Below are positions 39,295-53,200 of a stretch of DNA of 64,000 bases, one piece after another. Below the pieces are notes generated by a model. It saw only the letters and a list, made by a program, of their open reading frames with translations. It was not told the DNA's origin and made no database searches. Position 1 is the first letter of the stretch; each line of letters opens with the position of its first letter. The stretch spans positions 806,001 to 870,000 of the forward strand of contig CAMPDV010000018.1 in assembly GCA_946699065.1 (NCBI GenBank), given 5' to 3'. Source of the DNA: Loxodes magnus (taxonomy: Eukaryota; Ciliophora; Karyorelictea; Loxodida; Loxodidae). Position numbers and translations under genes: made by a program.

Positions 39295-39725
39295 AATAAT
39301 TTTAGACTTGTTAAATTTAAAACTTACTTGCTTTAATTACTAACTTCATTCTTAAAGCAAGCAGCACTCCTCTAATATCATTAATATTCTCACTATCTAT
39401 GATGAATATTGTTTCAAAGCAGAACTGTTTATTAGAAAGAAAGTTTGATTAATTATTAGTAAACTATAGGAGAGTAAAATGTAAAGAGATAAGAGATCAC
39501 TAATCTCTTTAGTCTCCTTCAGAAGCATTTTCTTATTTTATATCTATTTTTGTATTATAAGCAAGTACTCTTAACTATCAAGTAATTTCATACTAAGTTC
39601 ATCAAAGTTGCTAAATATAATAGTTCCTAGTGATTGGTAAATGTAAGGGTTTTAAAAGAAAGTGAATAGAAAGACTTTAAAATATAAATTAGGCTAATTA
39701 TTTATTAGGTTACACTAACTATAAA
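39295..39725. promoter_or_regulatory. divergent promoter region
   Basis: 431 nt between the starts of the FCP1-like gene (minus) and the TPR gene (plus). No motif recognised. Confidence 0.35.
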
Positions 39726-41503
39726 ATGAACTATTCAGACCAAGCAAAAGCAATCTAACGAATAGACTTAGATCTCAAATTTTCTTCAAGAAACTTTATT
39801 CCAGAGTAACAGAATAACTACACCAATCTTTATCCTTTCTAAATTAAAGAAAACTTAAATAGTCATCTTTACACTCATGTTATTCCATATGCTGCAAGCA
39901 TAAAAGATAGTGCTAGAGCTTAAGTAAAGGAAATTGATGTAGATAAATAGATAAGATAAGAACCTTTTTCCTAGCAAAGTTCTTAGAAAAACTAGAAAGA
40001 TTTCCATTTACATCAGAAGATATAGTAAATAATTGAAAACTCTGATCTTGATGTTTAAGACAAGATGGAAAAAATAAGATAAACATAAAGAAATTTATAA
40101 TATTCTTATCCTGAGTATGAGTATGTTAATAAAGCAAACTTAAATGATAATTAAAACTAAGGAATTGAAAGGTATGCTTATATTAACTAGAGATAAATGT
40201 AGCAGCAGCAGGAATACTAATAGCAAATTTACGAGTTGAATTAGCAATAGAGCCTTAAACCTATGAATAGATAAACAGGCTCTTTAAGCTAATAATATCC
40301 TTTCTAAAACTAAGAATCGTATGATTAGTACTTTTCATAAATTCCAATACAACCTATTTACAAAAATGTACAAACTACTTACAAACCTAGCTCTACTAAT
40401 AAAATATCTAAACGGTAGGCTTCTCCTCAAAGGAAAACTTCTACAGCTTCTCAAACAATTGAAGCAAATTAAGGAATTAATTAAGAAAATACTTTCTAAA
40501 GACAATCTAAGAAACTTACTTACCAATAAAATCTTTTAGATAGCTAAAAGTTTTATGAGCCAACACCTCCATCACAGACTGTAGAACTAGCTCTTAAGCT
40601 AAAAGCCAATTAAAAAGAACTTAATAGAATTCAAGAATAGTAATAAGTCAGAATTCTAAGGAAGTAAGACAAAACAAATTACCAATTAAATCCTAGAAAT
40701 AGTATTGTTTCTAAGTTTTGAAACTTAGCAAGATAACCAGGACGGTAAACAATGAATAGCAATTATAAAGCCTATGATTAAAAATTTGAAGTTCAAAGCT
40801 TTAATTATCCAGTTAGAGAGCAAAACGTCAATTAAAACGAGTAATTGCAGCATTTGCTAATGAATGCTAAAAGACTAATGTATGAGTAGAAATATTAGCA
40901 AGCAGAAAAAATTCTTTCTTCTGAGATAGATAAAGGAATCTTCCATTCAGATCTGTTTTACTTATATGCTGAACTTAAAAGATTGCAAGGAGAATGGTAA
41001 GAAGCGGAGTTCTATTTTACAAATTGCATAAGTGCAAAATAGCATAGTCCATTTGCTTATTTTGGATTAGGACTGATATATTCCTAGAAATAAGAGCTAA
41101 ATTTAGCAATATAGATGTTTAGAACATTCTTAGAACAAGTTGTAAGCTTTTTAATAAATAGGATACAGTAGATGGGCGTTTTCAACTTGCTAAATGTCTT
41201 ATAGAAGTGAATGAGAGCTTAGAAGCTGCTATTCATCTAACGAAAGCAGTTGAACTGTTTAACTAGCAGCAAATGTAAGGTCCTGAAAAAATACAACAAT
41301 TAATTTTGCTTCTTTTATAAAGAGCTGATGTATATGAGTAGATAGGTTTTGATGAATTAGCAATTGAAGATTACAGAAAAATTAGAGAAATTGATCCAAA
41401 GTTCTACAAAGAATATCTAATTGAGGCTTAGAAGCTAGAAGAATAAGGAAACTTTGCTGAAAGTGAGAAAATAAGAAACTTTGTAAGAAAACTATTTATG
41501 TGA
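39726..41503 (+). CDS. TPR-repeat protein with long disordered N-terminus
   Basis: 585 residues, two exons (39726-41141, 41162-41503), TGA 41501-41503. The first 370 residues are Q/N/Y-rich and disordered. From about residue 375 come tetratricopeptide repeats: NAKRLMYEQKYQQAEKILSS, DLFYLYAELKRLQGEWQEAE, SPFAYFGLGLIYSQKQELNL, RFQLAKCLIEVNESLEAAIH and RADVYEQIGFDELAIEDYRK with the canonical small/large residue spacing. A 20-nt intron falls inside the repeat array. TPRs are protein-binding scaffolds; the array resembles those of ciliary transport and BBS proteins, but that link is weak. One in-frame TGA (SKFWNLARQ) is Trp. Confidence 0.83.
41142..41161 (+). other. 20-nt intron
   Basis: GTAAGC..AAATAG in the TPR gene; removal restores the repeat frame (DTVDGRFQLAKC). 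A 23-nt version beginning three bases earlier would keep the same phase. Confidence 0.8.
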
Positions 41504-41771
41504 CACTTTCTCTTTTATTATACTTTACCAACTACTTTCCTTTTTTACCTTAAACAAAAAATAAAAATCAATCTCAATTAAGCCATAATTCGATTACTTG
41601 TTAATATCATGAATCTCTCTAATAACACTTAAGAAAAATCTTGAGTTAATAAATCTTTATATTAACTATTAAGGTAAAATGACTGAGATTCATTCTAGCA
41701 TACAGTAAAAGATATGAATTTAAAATTATATTTAAGACAAGTAATTTTGCTTCATTTAATTATAAAATAAA

Positions 41772-43547
41772 ATGGAACAACATGAAAGGAATCTTTATGA
41801 TAGGCTCTATGTAGATTCTATTTCTAAGTACAAATATTGATCAAAATTTCCCTGAAAATTGGTTTTAGGAACGTTTTTAATAATTTTTACAACTTTACAA
41901 GTGCTTATTATAAGTTTATGGAACACTTCCTATATCAGAAGCCAGTAAAAAGTTTGAGATTATTAGTTTTTCTAAACTAACCCATTTTATGAAACTTCTT
42001 ATTTGATGAAATTCGTGAAAGATACAGTTTATAATTATAATCACATTACTGATACTAGTATTGAACCATATGAACTACCTGTGGAAAATGGTAAAGTAAC
42101 ACCAGTAATTATGAGAGTTCTTCCTAAAGGCGATATTTAAAACTATTAATATGAACAAAACCTAACAGATGAGGGCTTGGGTCCCTTTACAAGTGAAACT
42201 TCTTTAATAGAATTTTTAGATTAAACTCAGTCATATTCACTAGAGTTTAGCATTTTACATAAGCTATCTTAAGTTTCAGGAGTATGAGAGAGCTGCTATA
42301 AGTGAACAATATATTAATAATACAAAATATAGAAATGAAGTATAATTAAAATTGATAACATTTATCATATGAACTATTGTCACTGAACCCATAGAATTAT
42401 GAACAAAAATATAAGTTTCATACATCTCATTGTTCTCATTCTTTCATTACTTTCCTCTTTTCTCTATTTGAGGAGTGTTGCAAAGAGTTATGAAATAGTA
42501 GCAATAGAACTGGTTTAGTATAAGGAATTGAACTTTAGACAAAAGTTAAAATTTTTTAATTTATGAGACTTTTTTAATTTGTTAGGAAATGTATTCTAAT
42601 TAAGTGGAGCTTTCATTAATCTCTTCGACACCAATATTTACTCTTAATACTAATCTAAAGAATCTCTTGTTGGCTTTGGATGCCTTTTTGCTTGGTTTTC
42701 AATTTTAAGATTTATAACACATCATCAAGAATACTATTAAATGATTGGAACTTTAGAAAAATCAATCCTCCCCGTTATTAAGTTTTTAATAGGTATGAGT
42801 CCTGTAATTTGTGGATATACGTTTGCTGGACCTGTTCTTTTTTGGGAAGCTTAGCACTTTGTAGATTTGAAAACAACTTTCTAAACATTATATGCTCTTT
42901 GGCTAGGTGACTCAATGTATCCAATAGGAAATGAAATGGTTAATGCTAGTTAATGGGCGTATCTATACTTCTATACCTACAAAATAATTTTCTTTTTCTT
43001 ATTCACTTTCATCATTTTGAGTATTATAGAGTCCAACTATTTAATGCTTATGGAATAATACGATAAAAATAAAGGATTTATTTAAAAGAACCTGGTTGAG
43101 ACAGGTAAAGAGAATAAGCAAAATAGAATGAGCGAACTATTGCAAAACAAAAAATTAATTAAGTAGGAAACTATGAAGCCTTAGATGAATATATAGAAGC
43201 AGAGTTCTCTACATACATTCAAAAAACTTGTATTTTCAACTGAAAACCCTATAAAGGCTAGCGTAGCGGGAACTGGAATCTCTATGTCTGCTGAAGAAAG
43301 AGTATAGAAAAGGAGATAAAGATTCAAAAAATATCTTAAAAAAATAAAAATCAAATGCCATAAAGCAGATACTCTTGCAAAAGCAAATGAAGATTTATGG
43401 AATTACTGGCAATAATTTGTAATGAAGCATTTGCAAAACGCCCCAGCACTTTATGATAACTCCAATTAACTTTTCACGAATACAATGTCTTATAACTTTG
43501 CAAACGAAATTTGATTCTTTCCCCAGTTCTTTAACTTGATATTTTGA
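41772..43547 (+). CDS. mucolipin-type TRP channel (TRPML)
   Basis: 591 residues, ATG 41772. Order: short basic N-terminus, membrane helix 1 (KLVLGTFLIIFTTLQVLIIS, residues 29-48), a luminal domain of about 170 residues, then helices 2-6, including FFNLWDFFNLLGNVFQLSGA and SILRFITHHQEYYQMIGTLE, which match the mucolipin S3-S5 pattern, and a pore region FQTLYALWLGDSMYPIGNEM near residue 370. Animal TRPML channels have NGDDM at the filter; here it is LGDSM, keeping G-D but losing one acid. A basic coiled tail follows. TRPML channels release calcium from lysosomes and are gated by PI(3,5)P2. End taken at TGA 43545-43547; the frame is open to TGA 44010 and could extend. Intronless. Confidence 0.88.
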
Positions 43548-44282
43548 TATACTAATTATATTAATTTATATCTTATAATTATATTTTACTTTATTATCTA
43601 ACTATTATAATTACTTCAAATATCTAAAGCTACACTTATGCTTTTCTATTTTGCTTCTTTATTCATATTCTTTGTATTTTTTGGAATTTCCATTTATAAT
43701 GTAAGGGGCTCTTAAGTTGCCTTATGTTCTCTTTTATAATAAAATTATATTTAAAAAGTTAAAATAGTGTTTGATAGAAAGAACAAGCATCAATCCTTTA
43801 ATTTTAGTAAAAGTATTAAATTAAAGAGTAAGAAAAGATATAAATCAATAGAGCATGAAAAGGATTGTTTAAAAGTATCTGCTTAAATAAAATATTAGCC
43901 TATTTGTATTTCACTGTCCCTTATTAAAATAATGCTAAATTCTTATCTTCTTTTAAGCTTTATTCTTCTCTACATTTCATATCTACTGCTAGTTTAGTAT
44001 ATATTCTAATGACTATTATTCCATAGTATAATGCTAGAACTTAAAACAATAAACATTTATTAGAAGCAGTAATCAAACTATATTGCATAAAATAAAACTT
44101 TAAGTTATATAAAAAGAGCATTAATATAAGGTAAAGTGAATTAGGCTAAAAGAGTTAAACTCTAATTTTAAATTACCTCAAATGAATACTCTATTCAAAA
44201 TTAAACTTTCTAATATATCTATTTATTTTACCTTTCATTACCTACAACTTTATTGTAGATCTAATAATATTTTCTACTTAAA
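43548..44282. other. spacer, possible TRPML extension
   Basis: The TRPML frame continues to 44012 with hydrophobic and basic stretches (LMLFYFASLFIFFVFFGISI), but composition is closer to non-coding. Confidence 0.45.
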
Positions 44283-44764
44283 ATGCAAAGCAGAAGAAGT
44301 TTTGAATAAGTTTTGCAAAAGTATGAAAGGAATATAAAATCAAAAAGAGAAAATAGTTAATTAGATAACTTATTTTTAAGAGCTTTGAATGAAAGAGATT
44401 ATGAGCCTTCGTAGATAAAATAGCTTAAATTAAATAAATAATGTAAGCAATTTTGATAAATTATTAAATATAAGATTGAAAGCTTACAAATCAATTGCCA
44501 AAACAGCTTATCAAAGAGTAAATAAACAAAAACTAAATAATCTATTTATTTATTAAATTCCACAAGCTCTTCCTTAATCTTTAAAAACATCGCCAAAAGA
44601 AACTAGACAAAGAACTAGACAAGCTAGAATAGTAAAAATTAGTTGAGATTTAAAAAATATATCAACTTTGCTTAATCTATAAAGAAAATAGAAACTTGTT
44701 TAATGAAATATATTTTATAATTATAATATTAGCAAAATCCTATTAAAAAGTTTTTCTTGATTGA
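44283..44764 (+). CDS. small coiled-coil protein, function unknown
   Basis: 149 residues in two exons (44283-44442, 44475-44764), TGA 44762-44764. Exon 1 reads MQSRRSFEQVLQKYERN ... LDNLFLRALNERDYEPSQIK and exon 2 LTNQLPKQLIKEQINK ... KKLDKELDKLEQQKLVEIQK, both charged and helical, then a short hydrophobic patch. The joining 32-nt intron (GTAAGC..ATATAAG) is inferred from the frame change. No family recognised. The reading is much less AT-biased than its surroundings, which is the main support. Confidence 0.6.
44443..44474 (+). other. 32-nt intron (inferred)
   Basis: GTAAGC..TATAAG; the longest intron inferred in the window. Supported only by the frame change in a small coiled-coil gene. Confidence 0.55.
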
Positions 44765-47290
44765 ATAAGCCTTAATTTTTGGATAATAGATATTCAAGAT
44801 AAGCAAAAATAATCAAATTTGAATAAATAATGGTGTTAATGTTTGATGCTAAATATACTAATAATCTGATATAGATTATTGATTAACTAGTTTAGAACAT
44901 TTATATCCTTACATAACACTCTAAATCAAAAATACTTGTTCCCTACTATATAATTTATTTTCCTTTAATCATTAAACACTTTTATTTTATATCAGCTTTC
45001 AAATGCTTTATACCAAGTTTAAGATATTTATTTTTGTTTACTTAATGAAATAAATATCTTAATAACATGAAATTCATTAATTAAAAGTTAGGAAATACAA
45101 TAATAAAATGCTATAGTAATTTATAATAAGAGTATATAAATCTATTTCAAAGGAAAAATATATAATAAGTAGGATTTAAATACGAATGAGTATAAAGGAA
45201 TAGCTAATAGAACTAAAATTTATTTTACATTTCCATGATTCAAATAAAGTCAAAACTATTTATATAAATGCTTTCTACTAATATATCCCTTTCAATAGTT
45301 ATGATATTATCTATTTTGCTTCTTTAAAATTTTAATATGAATCTAAAAGTTATTTGTTAAGGATGGAATATCTTAAATCATAAGAATCAGCATATTACTT
45401 AAAATATATAATATAAAAACATAAGAAAGGATTTTAGAATCTTAATGACTAAAGGTTAAATTTTAATTTATTTGAAAAGCAGAACTTTAGAGGTGCTGTT
45501 TTTCAGAGAAACCTCAAAAGATTAAACAAAATTATCTGTTATTATTTTTTATAATCAATATTCGCTATTTATAATTAATTCATAAATGATACTTGTAGAT
45601 TTAAAGTCCTTAAATGCCTCAAAATCTCAGATGTATTACATTTAAGGCTTGGATCTATCTTATAACCTTTCTAAGGTTTAAAGTTACTGATATTACTGAT
45701 AAGTTAAAATTTAGCTTGCACAATAATTAGATTTGTTTCCTAATATTTAAGTCTTTAATATAAAATTAGATATTTTTAATTATTGCTCAAAAAGAAAAAT
45801 ATAAAGAGCTATATAATTTCCTTTAATATATAAATAAAAAATAAGCTTAGAAAATGTCTATATTTCTTACATTTTCACATTTAATTAATATATTCTGATA
45901 TACTCATTAATCAGTTCTTTTATTCAGCTAAACTATAAACGATTTTATAAAGATAATAGCTTATATAATATATCTAATTGATTAGACTTAAGAGATTATA
46001 ACATTAATAATAATAAATATATCTTATCTATATAGTGCTTAGCATAATAATTTTATAATTTGTTTATGAAACCATTTTTACTTAATTTCTAACTACTAAT
46101 TCTTATTACGAATCTAGTAGTGCAAGCAGTCTCATAACTAGCTTAAATTTATAAAGAATGCTATATATTTGCTTAATAATAGAATATATGGAATAGCTAT
46201 TACATATATGCTCTTATTTTATTAGTTAAAAAGATATTCCATTAGATCTTTCACTTCCCTAATTTTACTTATTACTATTTTTTGCTACAATTAATAAAAC
46301 GAAAAATAAGAAGAAAATAGAGTAAATTTTAACAGTTATAGACACAAAGCCATTATTATGTAGTCAACAAACAGACTAAAAACATGTTACTTGTATTTAA
46401 TAGGCATAAAGCCCAATTATCTATTTGATCTATTATACTTGCTTATAATATTTACCTTTATGGGCTATTGTTTAAAACCTATTTGTACTATTTAATAAAA
46501 CCTATATTTATTTTAGAATAAGATGGTTTGAAATTAAGATCATAGTAGTTTATTTAATAAATAAGTTTATTTATATTTAAGGAAGTAATATAAAAGTTAG
46601 GTATATGATTATAAATAGTAATATTAAAGATAACTTGCATAAGACCACTAAACTACTAGCTATATAAAGAAATAATCATTCCTTATTTCCTTTATATTCA
46701 ATAATCAACTTCATCATTTTCCTATCTCCTATTAATTCTATAATATATAGAGTTTGCTACAAATTCAATTAAGAGTCATTAACTTATGGAAAACTTCATA
46801 TTAAGCAATATAATGAACAAGCTTTGAATATAAGATATTGCTTAAAAGGTAGAAAGATTGTATATAGTAAAGAATAATATGTGACTTAATAACTTAATGA
46901 TGGCTACTATTAATAAATGTACCTTACTAGCCTTCATTACTATAAGTCTTAATCTGTGTAATTAAACTTATTTATTAGCATTACATTTCATATATTCTAG
47001 TACTGTTAGCTTTAATACCAATACGTCATTATTTAATTAAACAATCAAGCATGAAAATATTAATGGAAAGCTTTACATTTCACAGTCTGCAAGTTTAAAG
47101 TAATGAGAGGACTAAATTGCTAACGTCTCAATAAATATGAAAATGGTATTAGATAAAGAGATAGCTAGAGAGAGTTAGTTGAAGCTAAGATAGTAAGAGG
47201 AGACTAATAATGATACTTATACATTTCTATTTAATTATTATTAAATTAAACTCTTTAAATCTAATCTGGTTGGTTTCGAAATTTCTAAAA
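44765..47290. other. longest gene-free stretch
   Basis: About 2.5 kb of very AT-rich DNA upstream of the calpain gene. A 37-codon ORF at about 47103 (MRGLNCQRLNKYENGIRQRD) is the only part with coding-like composition; it may be an upstream ORF of the calpain mRNA. Nothing else supported. Confidence 0.5.
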
Positions 47291-50200
47291 ATGTCTTAAG
47301 AGAAACTTAATGAAAATATATGAAACATTGATTTCACTAACACTGAAGAATGCTGCAAAGTCGTAAAGACTATAGCATAAGAACGTATGAAGTATAAAGA
47401 AGTTATCAGCAAATATGCTAACAAAAATTGGGAAGAAATAGATCCTGATGAGCAAAAGAGAACATTAAGAAAGCTGCATAAACTCCATCTAGAACTAGAG
47501 AATTAACTTATTAATTCTTACAATACTTAAGATTAGGAAAAAGAAGAACTATAAAATAAAAATATGGACTTTGAAAAAAACGTGCAAAGACTAGAGTAAG
47601 AGATAGAAGAAGCAAAAAAATCTTAACCTGAAAGCAATGGAGTTTCCCAGGAAGATTATGATAAATTAGAGAATTAGAATTAAAATCTTTTACAGCAAAT
47701 ATAAGAACTGCAAGCTTCAATGGAAGATTAAGATAAACTAAAGAACCAAAATAATATGCTTTTATAATAAATATAAGATCTTGAAGCTTCGCAGGAAGAT
47801 TACGATAAATAAGTGAATTAGAATAAAAAGCTTTTGTAATAAATATAATAACTTAGTAAAAAGCCTAAAGCAGATGATTAACTGAAAGAAGCAGCTTAAA
47901 AGATTCAGGAACTTGAAAATTAGTTAAATGAGGTACAATCTCAAAAAGCTCATTTTCAAAAAAAATTGTACGAGTTAAATAAATCTTTTGGATAAAAAGT
48001 TTGGCAAGAAACTCTTAACAATATAAGTTCACTAACTCCAAAAATAACTAAAATATAAGCTTTATTTAGAGGTTCTCTAGCTAGAAAAAGGTTTCACTAA
48101 AAATTAGTTGATATGGCAAATGATATGCCATAAAGAACAAAGGAAAAATCAACTTAATAAGCTATAAGGGATCTTGCAGCAGCTTTAAGGCGAAAAAGTT
48201 TAACGTTGGAACAAGCATTTCGAGCAGCAGATAGTGATTCAGATGGTATTGTTAACGCTCAAGAATTTATCGATTTCTTGAATGGATTAAAGCTAGGATT
48301 GTAAAAGGGAACTATATCAAGAGTTTTATTGATTATTGATGAAGATTGCTCTGGAAATGTTAACTTAGAAGAGTTTAATAATGCTTTGGAGGCATTTGAA
48401 GTCAGTACAGAGAGACATAGACAAAGTGCTAGAACTTATGAATAAGAATGCTTAGTTCACTTCTATTAGTTATTAGAAAGCAAATAAATAGACGTCTAAT
48501 AAGTATATAGTCTGTGTGATACTGATAACAGTGGATAAATCTCAATTAAAGAAATTGAAAGATACTTAAATTCTTTGGAAGATCTCCAATAGAAAGAAAT
48601 ATACTGCCTTTGTAATTATCTTGATTTCAATCGTTCAGGCGAAATCGACAGAGAAGAATTTATAAGAGCAATGAATTAAGCTAAGCAAGCTTCTAAGCTA
48701 GCGTTAAACACTTCCAAAAACTTTAATCAATCTAAATAAGGATTTTCAGCAAAATCAAATAGCACCTATAGCTAAGGGAATAATCTTAGATAAAGCTAGG
48801 GAAAATTCTAAAATATGTCTACTAAAAGTTATCAAACTAGCTTATAGGTAAAAAATATAGGAGAGATAAGTTGTGAGAGTTTCGTTATTGAAATAGAGCA
48901 AGAAGGAGATATTGCTTAATTTTTTGATTAACTGAAAGAATCAATTATGCCTTCCTCTACCTTTTTAAGATTATTAGAAAATGCATTCCCCAGAAGCAAG
49001 AAAAATACTTTAAAAGATCTGATTGATATTTTATCTAAAGGAGGTAAAATAAATGTAGGCGAAGCAATGAATCAGTGTCTTCCTTTTAGTAGATATATAA
49101 GCATTAAATTTACTTTTACAAAAGTAGCAAATTGTGCAACTGTTTCTAATCAAAACACTCCTAAATGACTTCAAAAGGAACTAGGTTAAGATAATTCAAT
49201 CAAATAAGAATAATTTACAGTAGCAATGAAAAAATTGGCAAATTTAAGTAAAGAAGAGTCAGGCGCTATTTTCAAGTCCCTTGAAATTTAATAAGAAAGC
49301 ATAATATAGCTTTCTGATTTAGTAACTGTTATTAATTCCTATCGGGTTGATTATTTAGGTACTACACCAAGAGAAGGAAGTGAAGGAGCTGCTAAATTTA
49401 TTTAGAAGGAACTATAAAAAAAAGGATTAAACAGCGATGATTTATTTAGATTTACAGATGTTCTTAAACGTCAAGTCATATCAAAAGATGATCTAAATAG
49501 ATCCTTATAAAAATTACTACCTTAAATGCGTCTTGAAATTATCAATATCTTTTTGAATGCTTTCAATCATGATCAAATAACTGAAGAAGAGCTTTATTCT
49601 GTCCTCTAACCTATAACTATATCTTAAAGACCAAAAAATACTGTTAGGCAATCGTAAGACGAAAATTAGCTTGATCAATATGGATTAACAGCTTCTTAAG
49701 TTTACTGAATAAGATATTTCGATAGTGTAACTTTAAGAAACTCAATGTCTCCAGCTCTAGCTTTTAGAGCAGCAGATTTAAATAAATCAAAAACTGTGAC
49801 TTTTTAAGAGCTAAAAACTGTTCTTTAGAGAAAAATTTCAAACAGTGAATTAAGTTTAGGGGAAATAATGAGCATAATGCAGGCATTTGATATAAACAAT
49901 AATGGTATCATTACATATGATGAATTTATATAAAGACTTGAAGATGCCAGGAATAGCCCACATGATGTAAGCAACTTTAAATCTTTGAGAGAAGAAGCAA
50001 TAACAAGTCAAACACCTGAAAATTTGAAATAAAAAGAAGTTTTAAAGCAGCCAGATTAAAGCAAAGAGATTTAGAATTCTAAGAAAAGAGAAAATCCTCA
50101 AATTATTGAAAATTAGTTTAACTGGCCTAAGGAGTTTAATAACTTAATTATTAAGCTATCTCAGTAGCTGCATCCAAAACAAACATCTTATGACTTTTAT

Positions 50201-53200
50201 TTACGTTAACTAAAAATAACAGAATAGTAAGGATAAGATTATTATGATAAAGAGAAATTTAACATTGAAGTCTAAAAAATGTTTTAGCTAACTTCAGCAT
50301 AACGAGAGCTTATATTCAATACATTGATCGATCCATCAAAAGAATTTATCTTGTTTAATCAGTTCTTAACTCTTTTAGATCTGCAAAAAAGCACCTTATT
50401 ATAAGGAAAGCAAGTTTATCCTATGGCACAATTTCCTTTTAAATAAATGAAATATGCAAATGAATAAGCGAAGTAATATTCATTTCAAATCGCCCAGTCT
50501 TTGGATGACCTTTAAGAATCTTTGTACGATTTATTTCCACCTAATTTTCAAAAAAATTCTAAGATTTCATAAAAATAATTCAAAGAAATATTTTGCTCAT
50601 AGTCCACTTGACTAAATACTAACGAAGCAGAGATTCTATTTTAAAGTTTACTAATGAAAGGTTAGTCTGAAATTTGATTGTATCATTTAGTGAGTGTTGT
50701 TGATAGTTTCCGTTCTAAAATAATAGTTGCACAACTATGAAATACTCCTCAAGCAAATTTCATGTAAGGAAAGGAAAAGATTATATTAAGTGAAGAATTT
50801 AAATAGGTTATGCTAAAAGCAGCTGAGTAAGTAACACCTAATAGCTCCGCTCTGGATTATTATTTATAGATGAATAGTCTAAAAATTTCTGATGCATAAT
50901 AATTTTATGAAATTAAGGCCTTTGAGATGACCATCGACACTATGTTTTAAGATTTTGATTAGACAGATAAAAAACTAATTTTTTCAGCTCTTAGTAAAGA
51001 AAATTACATAATTTGAATTCTCTTTTTGACATTGCTTGATATAGCACTTTAGTATAAGGATACATAAAGTTGGGTAGGATTTAAATTAATTGATTTTTTC
51101 CCCCTGAGTTTTAACTAGAATTCTAATTAGTAATCCAATCAATTTCTAAAGGCACTTTCAGAAGTATAAGACGAAAAAAATGAAAACTCATTTTAAGATC
51201 TTTCTAATTAGCTTTAAGTTAATCTTAACTAAAAGTTTAACAAATAGTAGTTTATCAAAAAATTTAGCATCGACTGAGAAATGGAAAATGAAGAAGCATA
51301 AATTATATTTGACGACTTAGTGCTAAATAATTAAGATTATATTCTATTCTATCACTTCTTAGGATGCTTAGAGTCATACAGACAAATGTTATCCCTGCCT
51401 AAAGAAGTAAGTAAAAAAGAGATAAAAACTGAGGAAGATTAAAAAAAGCTAGAGAAAAACAATATTTTAAATAAGAATGCAAGCGAACTACTTTTTAAAC
51501 TGTCTCAGTCAATACCTCCAAACCAAACAGCATTGAATTATTACATTGAAATGAATAGTTTGGATATTTAGAGTATCAACATGTATTATGATAAATAATC
51601 CTTCAACTAGCTCATAAGTGCTATGTTTGCAATCAATCAAAGCGAAAAATAAACCGTCTTCAGTTTGTTCGAACGAGACAAGCAAATTTGTTGGCTCTAG
51701 TTTTTGGCATCACTTGACTTAGCCAAATTTTACTCAAGCAAAGTATAAAAATGGCAAGGATTTTAAGCCATAGAGAAATTTCCCATTTCTTGGAATTAAA
51801 ACAAAAGTAATGAATGCAAAAACCATTTTGAAAAGTATGCAAGAATTCTAGATTAGAGCTAAACGAATCCGTATCAGTAAATAGAGCAAGATTTGGACAT
51901 AAAATTGGATGAGTAATTAAACGAATAACAGTTTACTAGTAAGTTCCAAACTATTAACTTATTGAATAAAACTTGCTAGGCTTTGTTTAATGATTTACTG
52001 ATTCCCAAATAGTAGGTCGTACATAGTTATCACTATCTAGCCTGTTTAGACTCTTATATGAAGTCATCATATTAATATGAATATTAATAATAATAATAAG
52101 AAGAAGAAGACTTAATAGACGAACAACCAGAGGAACAAAAAGTAGAATAAGAAGTGAAAAAGAAAGCAGAACAAAAAATTGATTAAAAAGTAAAATAAAG
52201 GATAGATTAAAAGGTGGAAAATAAAGAAGAGAATAAAGTAGAGTCCTAAATTGAAGCAAAATCAGCTAAATTAGCGGTAGATGTGAATGGAATATGCATT
52301 AGATTAGCTAAGAATATTCCTAAAGAATAAAACTCATATGAATATATATTTGGTGAAAAAGGCGGACCAGATCTGGAAGAAGTGGTTACGGCGTAAGATT
52401 TAAATTAGTCTTTTAGCCAAATATTCAAATTAGATGAAAACTAATATAACATCATAATACAAAAATTAGGAAAAAATAAAAGGCTTATTGCTTTCACTCT
52501 TTACACTTATCTAGATCTTTATTAAGTTATTTCTGGCACTAACTAAACAAGATTACCTCCTCTACCCCTTGAGGAAAATAAAAATTTAAAACCTCCAGAA
52601 ATAAGAGTAGCTCTTTAGTAATTTGGGAAATGATTAGAGAATAAATAAATTAGTACAATTGAATATTTCTAATAGTTTGACATATAAAAAGACTCAAAAC
52701 TCACACTCGAAGTACTATAAGACTTGCTAATTAAAATCGATCAATTAGACTTGGAATAACCTTAGAAAAAAACGCTGTCTAAAATGATTTGTATTAACAG
52801 AGAAAAGTAAATTATTCCTTCTTATCATTTGTACTGCATAGTTGAAAGCTACAGAAGTGACTTTACTAATCAATAAAATTAAAATTAAAGAAAACAATCA
52901 TAGTCTCAAGAAAAAGAAGAAGTATAGGAGTAAGTTTAAAAAGCAGCTCAGAGTATGAAATTTAAGCCAGATGTAGGAACAAGTAAAAATAATTAACCCA
53001 AAACTTATAATTCAGCAATGGATAGAAAAGATGTCCTTAATAAATAAATCTTTTCATCAGAAACTTCTCTTGATAACGAACCAAGATTTTATTAGCCTAA
53101 AAGCTAGCAGAGGTAATAAATAGTAGGTTACAACAGCGCTAATAAATAATAGAGTCTAACTAATAAAATAGTTATTAGCTAAAGTAATTAGAAAAAATAG

